From positions 1 to 34,524 of the forward strand of contig CABYPE010000008.1 in NCBI GenBank assembly GCA_902520685.1: a stretch of DNA of 34,524 nt, read 5' to 3'. The first letter of the stretch is position 1; each line of letters starts with the position of its first letter. Below the pieces are notes generated by a model. It had not been told where the DNA came from, did not search any database, and was given only the letters and a program-made list of their open reading frames with translations. This document shows, in pieces, positions 8,234-15,975 of the stretch. The stretch is from an uncultured Pelagibacteraceae bacterium (GTDB taxonomy: Bacteria > Pseudomonadota > Alphaproteobacteria > Pelagibacterales > Pelagibacteraceae). Position numbers and translations under genes: made by a program.

Positions 8234-9331
8234 ATGACAAATCTTACTTTGGCTAAAAATGAACTAAAAAATATTTTAAAAAAAAGGGAAATGGCTTCCT
8301 ATGACATGGGAAGGGATATTTCAGATAGCTGGGCCAGATGTATTAATGAAGGACTAGATCCCTTCAAGGGTCCAGACCATAGTGTAATTTCATCAATTGA
8401 ATTAAAAGAAATCAAAAAAAAAAATGAGTCGTTAAGAAAAATAATTCTTCCAGAACTTGAACTTTTATATTCACAAATAGCTGGTACAAATTTTATGGTT
8501 GCTTATTCGGATGAAAATGGATTAGTTTTAGATACTATTTATGACAAAACTTGTCTTAAAACTGACGTAGGTAAAAATGTTATACCAGGTTCTATTTGGA
8601 CAGAAAAAATTTGTGGAACAAATGGCTTAGGATTATCTGTTGAGCTAAAAAAACCAACTATAGTATCTGGTAAAGAACATTTTTTTATAGCACATGAAAA
8701 TATATCTTGCTTTGCAAGTCCAATAATTAATTATGATGGTAGAACAATAGGGATTATTGATGCGTCTACTGACTCAATGTCAAGAGAACAACATACTTTA
8801 ATCTTGGTAAAACTCGCTACTAGAAGTATTGAAACAAAATTATTTGTTAAAAAATTTGAAAACGAATTAATTCTCTCTTTTCATCCACGTCAAGAGTATT
8901 TATCAACAACAAGTGTTGGTTTATTAGCAATAAATGGGGATGGCTTAATTGTGGGTGCAAATAATAATGCAAAAATAATGCTTAATGGATTAGTTGATTT
9001 AAAGAATGAAAATTTTAACAAAATTTTTACTAGTTCTTTCTCCTCTATCGCATCAGATCTTTTGAATAGTAAGACATTGAAAATAACAGATCATTTAGGA
9101 TCTTCTGTTTTTATTGTTAAAAGTCAAAATTATAAAGATTCTAAATTTAAAAGACTAAATGAAAACAAAAAAACAACCCCGTGTAAAAACTGTGAGGATA
9201 CAAGAATTAAGAGGGAAAAATGTATATTGATTAAATCAACATTCAATGAAACAAGAAATATTTCAGCAGTTTCAAGAAAACTAGGAGTATCCAGAAATAC
9301 AATTTATAAACATCTTAATAAATTAAATTAA
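8234..9331 (+). CDS. AcoR-like transcriptional regulator, GAF plus Fis-type HTH, no AAA+ domain
   Basis: Regulator of 365 residues, divergent from the dehydrogenase/transporter operon. The N-terminus has the AcoR-type signature (ISDSWARCINEGLDPF). It is followed by a GAF-like sensor domain at about 70-205, with EKICGTNGLGLSVELKKP and HENISCFASPI as in acetoin/alcohol-responsive activators. A PAS-like stretch (SVGLLAINGDGLIVGANNNA) lies at about 225-300. The C-terminus is a Fis-type helix-turn-helix, ISAVSRKLGVSRNTIYKHLN. The central sigma-54-interacting AAA+ domain that normally sits between sensor and HTH is absent: the segment is only a few dozen residues with a Cys pair CKNC. It therefore probably acts through the housekeeping RNA polymerase. 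Its stop shares TTAA (9328-9331) with the convergent MFS gene. The effector is unknown, plausibly an alcohol or its oxidation product. Confidence 0.88.
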   Translation: MTNLTLAKNELKNILKKREMASYDMGRDISDSWARCINEGLDPFKGPDHSVISSIELKEIKKKNESLRKIILPELELLYSQIAGTNFMVAYSDENGLVLDTIYDKTCLKTDVGKNVIPGSIWTEKICGTNGLGLSVELKKPTIVSGKEHFFIAHENISCFASPIINYDGRTIGIIDASTDSMSREQHTLILVKLATRSIETKLFVKKFENELILSFHPRQEYLSTTSVGLLAINGDGLIVGANNNAKIMLNGLVDLKNENFNKIFTSSFSSIASDLLNSKTLKITDHLGSSVFIVKSQNYKDSKFKRLNENKKTTPCKNCEDTRIKREKCILIKSTFNETRNISAVSRKLGVSRNTIYKHLNKLN

Positions 9332-10536
9332 TTGTTTTTTGCCAAAAAATATAAATAAGACAATAGTGAGGAAATTAATACAAAAGTCATTGCGAATTTA
9401 AAAGATATAACTTCAGAAAAATTAAAATTCATACTTATATCTATAATTATACCCATCATCCATTGTACAAAAAAAGCTCCAACAAATAATAATAAATTGA
9501 AAGATGTGAGAGCTTTTCCAGCACTTGATAATGTAAAAGCCATTCCTACTGCTGGTTGAGACAAAGATAAAAATATTGCTGAAATTACAAATAATGTCCA
9601 ATGAACTGCACCGGCATCAGAGCCAAGATATATTATTAAAGCAAGAATAATCAAATTTAATGGTGTACCAAATTTCAATAATCTAATTGCATCGTTTATG
9701 TTTTTTGAAATTTTTGGAACAAAATATCCCCATATCAAAAATGATATCAACATAAAAAAGTAAATCATAAAAAGACCTTTTGCACTCTCTTCTGGAGTAT
9801 ATCCAGAAACCTTTACCATCCATGGACCTGCCCATAAGGTTTGAATAGCAAACAACCCTCCGTAATTAAATAAGCCCATCGGAACTAGGCTTCTAAAAAA
9901 ATTATTTTTCCAAATTTCTTTTAAAGTTCCTGTTTCAGGATTTTTATCTAGATCTTTAACATTCCATTTAGGAATAAAAATAATGATCAAAATGATACAA
10001 ATGGTGGTTAAAATTGAAAGATTTATAAAAACTCCTCTCCAGCCAATAGCTGGGAGTAAATATTGAACTGGTAAACTTGAAAAGAGCATTCCCACTGCTC
10101 CTACCATTAACATCCAAGAATTTGATCTTTGCTGAGTTTCATCTTGATACCAAACTCTATAGGCGGTTAAAGGTCCCATCAAACACGCCCCAACACCTAT
10201 ACCAATTATTACTCTTGAAATTAAAAGAGTTAAAAAATTTTGAGCTAAGGCAAATAAAATAATGCCAATTATCGCTATAGATAAAAAATATGAAACTATT
10301 TTTCTTGGTCCTTTTAAATCTAAAAGATATCCTAAAGGAATTTGCACACTTGCAAATCCTAAAAAATATCCTCCTCCCAAGAGACCCAATTCACCAGCAG
10401 ATAAATCAAACTCGTTAATTAATTCAGGTGAAATTGTTGCAGTGATTGCTCTAAGTAATGTTGAAATAAAATATCCTAAAGCAAATACCAAAAAAATTGA
10501 AATAGCTTTAGTCTGCTTGAGAATTGGTTTGTTCAT
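9328..10536 (-). CDS. MFS transporter
   Basis: Major facilitator superfamily protein of about 402 residues with roughly twelve membrane segments. The early part shows the MFS pattern ELGLLGGGYFLGFASVQIPL then GYLLDLKGPRKI, the cytoplasmic loop 2-3 motif. The ATG at 10536 is preferred over the one at 10554 because it overlaps the upstream lyase stop as TAATG, like several other couplings in this window. It is the last gene of the glycosyltransferase/lyase operon. It could take up or export a sugar acid, sugar or organic acid; the substrate is not evident. Confidence 0.88.
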   Translation of the reverse strand: MNKPILKQTKAISIFLVFALGYFISTLLRAITATISPELINEFDLSAGELGLLGGGYFLGFASVQIPLGYLLDLKGPRKIVSYFLSIAIIGIILFALAQNFLTLLISRVIIGIGVGACLMGPLTAYRVWYQDETQQRSNSWMLMVGAVGMLFSSLPVQYLLPAIGWRGVFINLSILTTICIILIIIFIPKWNVKDLDKNPETGTLKEIWKNNFFRSLVPMGLFNYGGLFAIQTLWAGPWMVKVSGYTPEESAKGLFMIYFFMLISFLIWGYFVPKISKNINDAIRLLKFGTPLNLIILALIIYLGSDAGAVHWTLFVISAIFLSLSQPAVGMAFTLSSAGKALTSFNLLLFVGAFFVQWMMGIIIDISMNFNFSEVISFKFAMTFVLISSLLSYLYFLAKNN

Positions 10537-11729
10537 TATCTGGTAAAATGACAATTGGGTTCAACAACAGTCCAGGATGCTGAACCAAAAGGTTTTTTTC
10601 CAATATTCAAATAATGATGCACTATATCCCATTGATAACTGTTGAGATTGTTTTTATCTTGAGACCATTTTTTAAGTCTTTGTACATTTTCATGATTAGG
10701 AAATCTTGATACATAAGCATATAACCAACCCCAATTACTACTTGTTCTGCTGTTAAGGTCTTGTCTTTTATAATTTTTTGCAGGCCCTGGATGTTTCATG
10801 CTTTTTGCATATTTAAAAACAATTTCATTATTTTCTGTGAAATCTATAAAAAACTTTACAATGTTATGATAATTTTTTCCTTTGTGCTCATAATCCCAAA
10901 CATTGTAACCTTGGTTTTCAGCTAACATAGCAATGACGGCTAAAGCATTCATTGCTCTAGCTTGATAAAACATTGCTCTTCCCCCTCTTCTTGTTTCAAT
11001 AGGCATACTTCCATCTTTTCTTTGATATTTAATTGCAGCTTCAAAATTTTTAAATGCAGTTCTGAAAAGCTTATTATCATTAATCAAAATTCCCAATTGC
11101 ATATGACTCATTGCAGATGATAAGGCGTGATTGTGAGCTCTTTTAGGAGTACCATTCGCACCAGATCCTGTTTTATAATTAGAATACTCATACATTAAAT
11201 GTTTATTTCTTTTTACAATTCTTTTAAACCAATCTTTAATAATCTTATCCTCAGAATCTGGAATATTTATAACTTGTTTTGCAAATGAATAAGCGGCCAT
11301 CATTGGTGAAGCTATATAAAGATTCACAGTGAGGGTATCATTCCAATGTCTTCCCTCACCATCAGAAGGTCCAGTTCTTTTTGCAGCATCAGTTTTTGCC
11401 CACTCTAGGATTACTCTTTTTACATTTTTACATGCTTCAATATTTCCACCACTACATGGAAAACTAAAATCTTCGAATTTACTTTTGGCGTTATCAAACC
11501 TATCATCAAGACCATATCCAGAAGGTGCTTTAACTTTCATTATTGGCTTAATATAATTAATATCAGGAGTTATATACATATCAGTAATACATTTTTTTTT
11601 ATCTTTATTAATTGGAAAAATAATTTCTGGTTTAGAAACTGTTGCTTTCTTTTTTATTTTCTTAAAATCTGCATAGGAAATGTTTGAAAATAAAAATGAT
11701 AATATAATTAAAACTACAAAGTTTTTCAC
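10536..11729 (-). CDS. Alginate-lyase-family periplasmic protein
   Basis: About 397 residues with a signal peptide (KNFVVLIILSFLFSNISYA, then DF). The body resembles the alpha/alpha-barrel alginate lyase family (PL5-like). A region around TPKRAHNHALSSAMSHMQLG could hold the catalytic Asn/His. The segment DGSMPIETRRGGRAMFYQAR followed by AMNALAVIAMLAENQG matches the family's most conserved helices. Known members cleave beta-mannuronate polymers, but homologues in polysaccharide-export operons can act on other uronate glycans. A TTG at 11735 is possible; GTG at 11729 gives a standard signal peptide. It lies between a GT2 gene and an MFS gene, so it may edit or degrade a glycan made by the upstream transferases. 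Activity on alginate is unproven. Confidence 0.78.
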   Translation of the reverse strand: MKNFVVLIILSFLFSNISYADFKKIKKKATVSKPEIIFPINKDKKKCITDMYITPDINYIKPIMKVKAPSGYGLDDRFDNAKSKFEDFSFPCSGGNIEACKNVKRVILEWAKTDAAKRTGPSDGEGRHWNDTLTVNLYIASPMMAAYSFAKQVINIPDSEDKIIKDWFKRIVKRNKHLMYEYSNYKTGSGANGTPKRAHNHALSSAMSHMQLGILINDNKLFRTAFKNFEAAIKYQRKDGSMPIETRRGGRAMFYQARAMNALAVIAMLAENQGYNVWDYEHKGKNYHNIVKFFIDFTENNEIVFKYAKSMKHPGPAKNYKRQDLNSRTSSNWGWLYAYVSRFPNHENVQRLKKWSQDKNNLNSYQWDIVHHYLNIGKKPFGSASWTVVEPNCHFTR

Positions 11730-11739
11730 TGTCAAATAA

Positions 11740-12612
11740 TTATTTTAAATTCTCAATATTTTTTATATTTGATAAAGCTTTATCAAATTCATCTATGTTT
11801 TCTCTTAATGCTAAACTAGAAATTGAATAAATCATTACTAGTAATAATATTAATGGTATTGAAGTTATAATGGATGCATTGCTTTTAATTATTAGGATAT
11901 AAATAATTATAAATAAAGCTGAACGAATTAAAACTATATTCTTAAAAACACTAATAATTGATAAAGAATGACTCATTAAATTTAAAAAGCTCATTTTGGA
12001 TGGTCCAAAATATCTTTCTCCTCGAATAGAAGGAATTATGATTTTATTTTTTTCAACCTTAGTTAACGCACCTGAAAAACTATTCCATGTAGCTTTTTCA
12101 TTAATCATTTTCTCAACAGTAGACTTTGTTAAACAAGTAAAATTGCCAAATTTAATTGAATGACCAGTAAAAACTTGCGTTATAATTTTGTGAAAAAAAT
12201 AACAAAACTTAAAAATAAAATCTTCTGATCTTTTGACCCTTTCTCCAACAATAGTTTGATCAGGCGCATTTTCTGAAGATTTAATAAATTCTATTATTTC
12301 CTCAGGTCTATCTTCTCCATCACCATCCATAGGAATTACATAATCAAATTCCTCTTTTTCAAAAATATATTTCAAACCTGTAGCAATACATCTTGCGTGT
12401 CCTCTATTTTCTTGCATTGTGAGCACTTTTATAGAATTAATATTTGATAGATTATTTAAATCCAACTGTCTGTCAAAATTAGAAGCATCATCAACGATTA
12501 TAATAGAAATTTCATGATCAATATTTTTAATTTCATTATCAATGTTATTCAAAAGTTTTGATAATGACTGCCAATCATTATATGCAGGTATTAAAATCTT
12601 AAATTTTTTCAT
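11740..12612 (-). CDS. GT2 glycosyltransferase, dolichyl/undecaprenyl-phosphate sugar synthase type
   Basis: A 290-residue family 2 glycosyltransferase. The nucleotide-sugar site is visible as ILIPAYNDW, IIIVDDAS and the DxD-like MDGDGEDRP. Later ENRGHARCIATGL matches the helix after the second strand. Two hydrophobic segments at the C-terminus (RSALFIIIYILIIK and SIPLILLLVMIYSISSLAL) anchor it to the membrane, as in GtrB/DPM1-like enzymes that load a sugar onto a lipid phosphate. It follows a GT39-like gene, whose product would use such a lipid-linked donor; the two ORFs overlap as TAATG (12614-12610). Confidence 0.88.
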   Translation of the reverse strand: MKKFKILIPAYNDWQSLSKLLNNIDNEIKNIDHEISIIIVDDASNFDRQLDLNNLSNINSIKVLTMQENRGHARCIATGLKYIFEKEEFDYVIPMDGDGEDRPEEIIEFIKSSENAPDQTIVGERVKRSEDFIFKFCYFFHKIITQVFTGHSIKFGNFTCLTKSTVEKMINEKATWNSFSGALTKVEKNKIIIPSIRGERYFGPSKMSFLNLMSHSLSIISVFKNIVLIRSALFIIIYILIIKSNASIITSIPLILLLVMIYSISSLALRENIDEFDKALSNIKNIENLK

Positions 12613-13934
12613 TATCTAGTCCCAACACAGACATCATCAATACACATATGTTCTTTTAAATTGTTAATTATATTTTGATCAACTGGTCCAATCCAAGATG
12701 GTCTAGATTTTAGATGGTAAGACAAGTTTCCTGCATTCCATTCATTTCCTAAAACAACAGTAATTGGATTATCAAATTGTTGATCCCATGCATATTGAAC
12801 TTTCATAGCAATATCTTTTCCTGGATAATCTGTTCTTTTATCAGTCTGCTTTACAGATATATAAGTGTATAAAACTGGTGATAAAAAAAATAAAAAAATA
12901 AATCCATTTAAAAAAGGTTTTAATTTTTTTAAATCAATTTGAGATTTAAAAATATAAACAAATAAAATGCCGAAAGATAAATAAAAGGGTGTCATCCACA
13001 TAGTTCTAATTTTAGATCCTGTAATTATTGAAGTAAATAAAATTAATATAATTGGAATGATATTAACAAAAATCAAAAATAATAATTTTTTATCTTTGAA
13101 GTTAAACCTAAATTTAAACTTTTTGACAAGTAATCTTAAAAGCACAAAAAAAGGAATTAAAATACATATTTGTTTTAATAAAAAAATCATTGGAAATTTT
13201 ATATGATCTAAAATATCAGATTGTTCTAAACCTGATCTTTTTAAACCATAGATTACAGTGATATATTCATTATTATTTAACCAAATTAAGTGGGGAACTA
13301 ATAAAACTAGAAAAACTTCAATCGATATTAAATATTTAAAATCAAATCTTTTAATTTTTTTATAAAAAATAAAATACAGAAATAATAAAATAATAGTAAG
13401 CAATAAATAAACAAAAAGATATTTCGATAAAAATCCAGCTGCTCCAAAAAAACCTAATAGAATACAGTCCTTAACATTAATTTCACTTTGATTAAATATC
13501 TTCCAAGAATAATAGATAGTAATAGACCAAAAAGGTAATTGACATACATTTACGTTAAACTCTGGTGTAGTGAAATTGTAAAAAAAAATACTTTCAAGTA
13601 ACAAAACTGAAACTAAACTTAAAATAGAATTATTCAAAATTTCATTAGCTAATTTGAAGACATATATAAAAGCAATACAGACAAATATCTGGCTTAATAA
13701 ATAATAAGCCCAATCTTGAGCGCCAAATATTTGATAAATCATTTCTGGAAAAAATGCACTTCCTGGAGGATGTTTATTAAAACCCCAATCTAAATTTCTT
13801 CCCCAAGCAAGAGCCTCTATGACGTCTAGTGGCAAATTATAATTCGTAAGAGTTGGAACCAATGTCCAAATAATTAAATGAGATAAAATAAAAATAAAAA
13901 AAATATTATTAATATTTCTTTTAAAAACATCCAT
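12612..13934 (-). CDS. ArnT/PMT-like (GT39/GT83-type) membrane glycosyltransferase
   Basis: Membrane protein of 440 residues with about ten or more hydrophobic segments. The first luminal loop carries the family hallmark in LDWGFNKHPPGSAFF, with an acidic residue after the first membrane helix and the HPPG motif. These enzymes move a sugar from a lipid-phosphate donor to lipid A, protein or another acceptor on the periplasmic side. It is the first gene of a four-gene operon with a GT2 donor synthase, an alginate-lyase-like protein and an MFS transporter. Acceptor and sugar are unknown. Confidence 0.82.
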   Translation of the reverse strand: MDVFKRNINNIFFIFILSHLIIWTLVPTLTNYNLPLDVIEALAWGRNLDWGFNKHPPGSAFFPEMIYQIFGAQDWAYYLLSQIFVCIAFIYVFKLANEILNNSILSLVSVLLLESIFFYNFTTPEFNVNVCQLPFWSITIYYSWKIFNQSEINVKDCILLGFFGAAGFLSKYLFVYLLLTIILLFLYFIFYKKIKRFDFKYLISIEVFLVLLVPHLIWLNNNEYITVIYGLKRSGLEQSDILDHIKFPMIFLLKQICILIPFFVLLRLLVKKFKFRFNFKDKKLLFLIFVNIIPIILILFTSIITGSKIRTMWMTPFYLSFGILFVYIFKSQIDLKKLKPFLNGFIFLFFLSPVLYTYISVKQTDKRTDYPGKDIAMKVQYAWDQQFDNPITVVLGNEWNAGNLSYHLKSRPSWIGPVDQNIINNLKEHMCIDDVCVGTR

Positions 13935-13963
13935 TAATTAACATTTACATTAATTAAGCTTAC

Positions 13964-13991
13964 TTGACACCCTAATTTTGCTGAATATACT
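13964..13991 (+). promoter_or_regulatory. Sigma-70 promoter for the dksA-like gene
   Basis: TTGACA at 13964-13969, a 16-base spacer, and TATACT at 13986-13991: close to the consensus. Transcription would begin near 13998, leaving a very short leader before the ATG at 14014. This also excludes the TTG at 13978 as the start codon, because it lies inside the promoter. Confidence 0.8.
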
Positions 13992-14013
13992 CCCCCGCGA
14001 TTATCTTAAAGTT

Positions 14014-14547
14014 ATGCCTAAAATTACAAAAACTAAAAAAAAAGTTACAAAAAACAAAACTAAAGAATTAAAAAAAATTCCTAAAAAAACAGTTAAATCA
14101 TTATCAAAACCAAAGCAGATAAACAAATCTCCAATAAAAATTTCAAAAACTTATGCTCCAAAAGATACTGAAAAATATATGTGTGATAAACACAAGGTGT
14201 ATTTCAGAATAAAACTTCAAGAGTGGAGAAAAGAATTAATAAAAGCAAATAATGAGGCCTTATATAATGGAGGCATGGATGATAATAGCATATCTGCAGA
14301 TATAGTTGATCAAGCTAGTTCATACACAGATAAAAATGTAGAGATGAAAGCAATTAATAGACAAATAAAATTAATTTCAGAAATTGATAAAGCTTTAATT
14401 AGAATTAAGGATGATACGTATGGATACTGTCTTGATACTGCTGAACAAATTGGTTTAAAAAGATTAATGGCAAGACCTGTTGCAAAGTATACGATATCAG
14501 CCCAAGAAAAGCATGAAAAGAACGAAAAAGTTCATGCTGATGAATAA
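14014..14547 (+). CDS. dksA: DksA/TraR-family RNA polymerase-binding protein with basic N-terminal tail
   Basis: DksA enters the RNA polymerase secondary channel and, with ppGpp, adjusts promoters to starvation. From the ATG at 14014 the protein has 177 residues. The coiled coil (about 60-130) includes the tip motif DIVDQA (Asp96, Asp99, Ala101). The zinc-finger region YGYCLDTAEQIGLKRLMARP keeps only one cysteine (139); the other three positions are Thr142, Thr160 and Ala163, as in cysteine-poor alphaproteobacterial DksA. The first ~50 residues are very Lys-rich (TKTKKKVTKNKTKELKK, then KSP), unlike the short N-terminus of most DksA proteins. It is a single gene with its own promoter. Confidence 0.9.
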   Translation: MPKITKTKKKVTKNKTKELKKIPKKTVKSLSKPKQINKSPIKISKTYAPKDTEKYMCDKHKVYFRIKLQEWRKELIKANNEALYNGGMDDNSISADIVDQASSYTDKNVEMKAINRQIKLISEIDKALIRIKDDTYGYCLDTAEQIGLKRLMARPVAKYTISAQEKHEKNEKVHADE

Positions 14548-14715
14548 CAATACCTAAAAAAAAATTTAATTTTATAACAATATTATAAATACAAACTTAA
14601 TTATCACCTAAGGGTTGTACCCATTTTAGACTAATTTTCATCTCTAATTTTTAAATTGCCTATTGAAAAACTGCTCATTCTCTAGTGAAATAAAAAATTG
14701 AAAAAATTCATAACT

Positions 14716-15438
14716 ATGAAAAAAAAAATAAAAACTAAAAAAGAAAAAAAGGGATTAGCCAGTATAACTAAATTTACAACTAAATCACTAAGTGGTGCAT
14801 TAAAAAATTTCAAAAAAAAACAAGAACTTAAAAAAATTAAAGAAATAAAATTAAAAAAACTTCAGGAAAATAATTATCTGATCAAAGAAAAAAGAGAGTT
14901 AAAAATTTTAAAGGATAAATTAAAAAAAGAAGATAATAAATTAAAATTAAAAGAAAATGATTTAGATTTTAAAGAAAAAGAACTAAAATCTAAAGAAGAA
15001 AAACAAAAAATTGAAAATGAAAGATTAATAGAAAAAGATAAAGAGTTAATTCATATCTCAAAAGAATTAAGAAACAAAGAAAAAGAATTAAAATCAAAGG
15101 AAGAAGCACAAAATAGAAAAGATATTGACTTAAAAGTAAGAGAAGAAGAACAAATTCAAAAAGAGTTAAAAGAACAAAAACGAAAAGATAAAGAATTAAA
15201 AGCTTTAAAAGAAGATGAAGATAGAAAAAAACAACTTGAATATATAAAGATAAAAGAATGGGAAGAAAAATTTGATAAAGAACAAAAAGAAAAAGAACAC
15301 CTTGAAAATATGAAAGAAATGAGATTTAAACAAAAAGAATTGGAAAAAATAAGAAAATTTGAAGAATCAGAAGAGCAATCAACAAATATAAATTTTGATT
15401 TTAAAGATTTAGATGTTGATAAATCTACAAAAAATTAA
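14716..15438 (+). CDS. Lys/Glu-rich coiled-coil protein of unknown function
   Basis: No family recognised. From the ATG at 14716 it has 240 residues (a TTG at 14698 is also in frame). After a basic N-terminus (MKKKIKTKKEKKG) and a less charged stretch (LASITKFTTKSLSGALKNF), nearly all of residues 30-220 is a charged, probably single long helix. A segment of about 35 residues (five heptads) is repeated: KEKELKSKEE occurs at residues 86 and 121, and the DNA repeats with a 105-base offset. The C-terminus turns acidic (NINFDFKDLDVDK). It stands alone between dksA and a convergent MOSC gene. A structural, cytoskeletal or nucleoid-associated role is possible but not shown. Confidence 0.7.
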   Translation: MKKKIKTKKEKKGLASITKFTTKSLSGALKNFKKKQELKKIKEIKLKKLQENNYLIKEKRELKILKDKLKKEDNKLKLKENDLDFKEKELKSKEEKQKIENERLIEKDKELIHISKELRNKEKELKSKEEAQNRKDIDLKVREEEQIQKELKEQKRKDKELKALKEDEDRKKQLEYIKIKEWEEKFDKEQKEKEHLENMKEMRFKQKELEKIRKFEESEEQSTNINFDFKDLDVDKSTKN

Positions 15439-15471
15439 TTATTTATACCTTAGCGAAAATTCAATTTTCAA

Positions 15472-15918
15472 TTAATTTAAAATATTAATTTTATCATTAA
15501 TTTTTATACTCGAGGAAGTTAATATCTGGCATCTGATACCACCTCTTCTTAAAAACTCTTTAATAATATTCTCTTGTCCTAATACTTCACATAAATGTTT
15601 GCAAGGACGACATAAATCAATACCCTCTAATTCAACCTTGCCAACTAATATTTTTTTACCTACTAAATCATTGAGCTTAATTCCTTTAGTAATAATATTT
15701 CTTCTAAAATCTATATAAGGAATATTCAGTCCATGTTTTATATTATAGTAATCAATATTTTCTGACTCAATTAAAGTTAATTGATTATATGGATCATTAA
15801 ATTGTTTGAAATGTCTATCACCGATAATTCCTTTATTAGCTAAGACGTTAATTGAACTTACTTCATTAATTGGTTTATTATTATTAATTGTTATCCCAAT
15901 TTTATAAACTTCAGACAT
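15472..15918 (-). CDS. MOSC-domain protein
   Basis: A 148-residue single-domain protein of the MOSC family (molybdenum cofactor sulfurase C-terminal domain), similar to small stand-alone members such as YiiM-like proteins. Visible features are the start of the beta-barrel with GDRHFKQFNDPYNQLTLIE, the FRRNIITKG segment, and the Cys-containing stretch CRPCKHL, followed by RGGIRCQILTSS. MOSC proteins bind molybdenum cofactor or move sulfur; a role for this one is only inferred. It is divergent from the dioxygenase gene and convergent with the coiled-coil gene. Confidence 0.85.
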   Translation of the reverse strand: MSEVYKIGITINNNKPINEVSSINVLANKGIIGDRHFKQFNDPYNQLTLIESENIDYYNIKHGLNIPYIDFRRNIITKGIKLNDLVGKKILVGKVELEGIDLCRPCKHLCEVLGQENIIKEFLRRGGIRCQILTSSSIKINDKINILN

Positions 15919-15938
15919 AATACAGTTTAGTTAATTTA

Positions 15939-15967
15939 TTGAAGAAAAAGACATGCTCATATAGTAT
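15939..15967 (+). promoter_or_regulatory. Probable promoter of the phyH-like gene, near-leaderless transcript
   Basis: TTGAAG at 15939-15944 and TAGTAT at 15962-15967 with a 17-base spacer. The -10 element ends eight bases before the ATG at 15976, so transcription would start at or next to the start codon. No Shine-Dalgarno sequence precedes that ATG, which agrees with leaderless translation. Confidence 0.45.
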
Positions 15968-15975
15968 TTAATAAT

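Noticed and set aside
13978..13980. TTG as the start of the dksA-like gene
   Set aside because: It sits between the -35 and -10 elements of a near-consensus promoter; the ATG at 14014 follows the expected start site.
14612..14622. Small palindrome GGGTTGTACCC between dksA and the coiled-coil gene
   Set aside because: Four-base stem and no U-run, too weak to call a terminator or operator.
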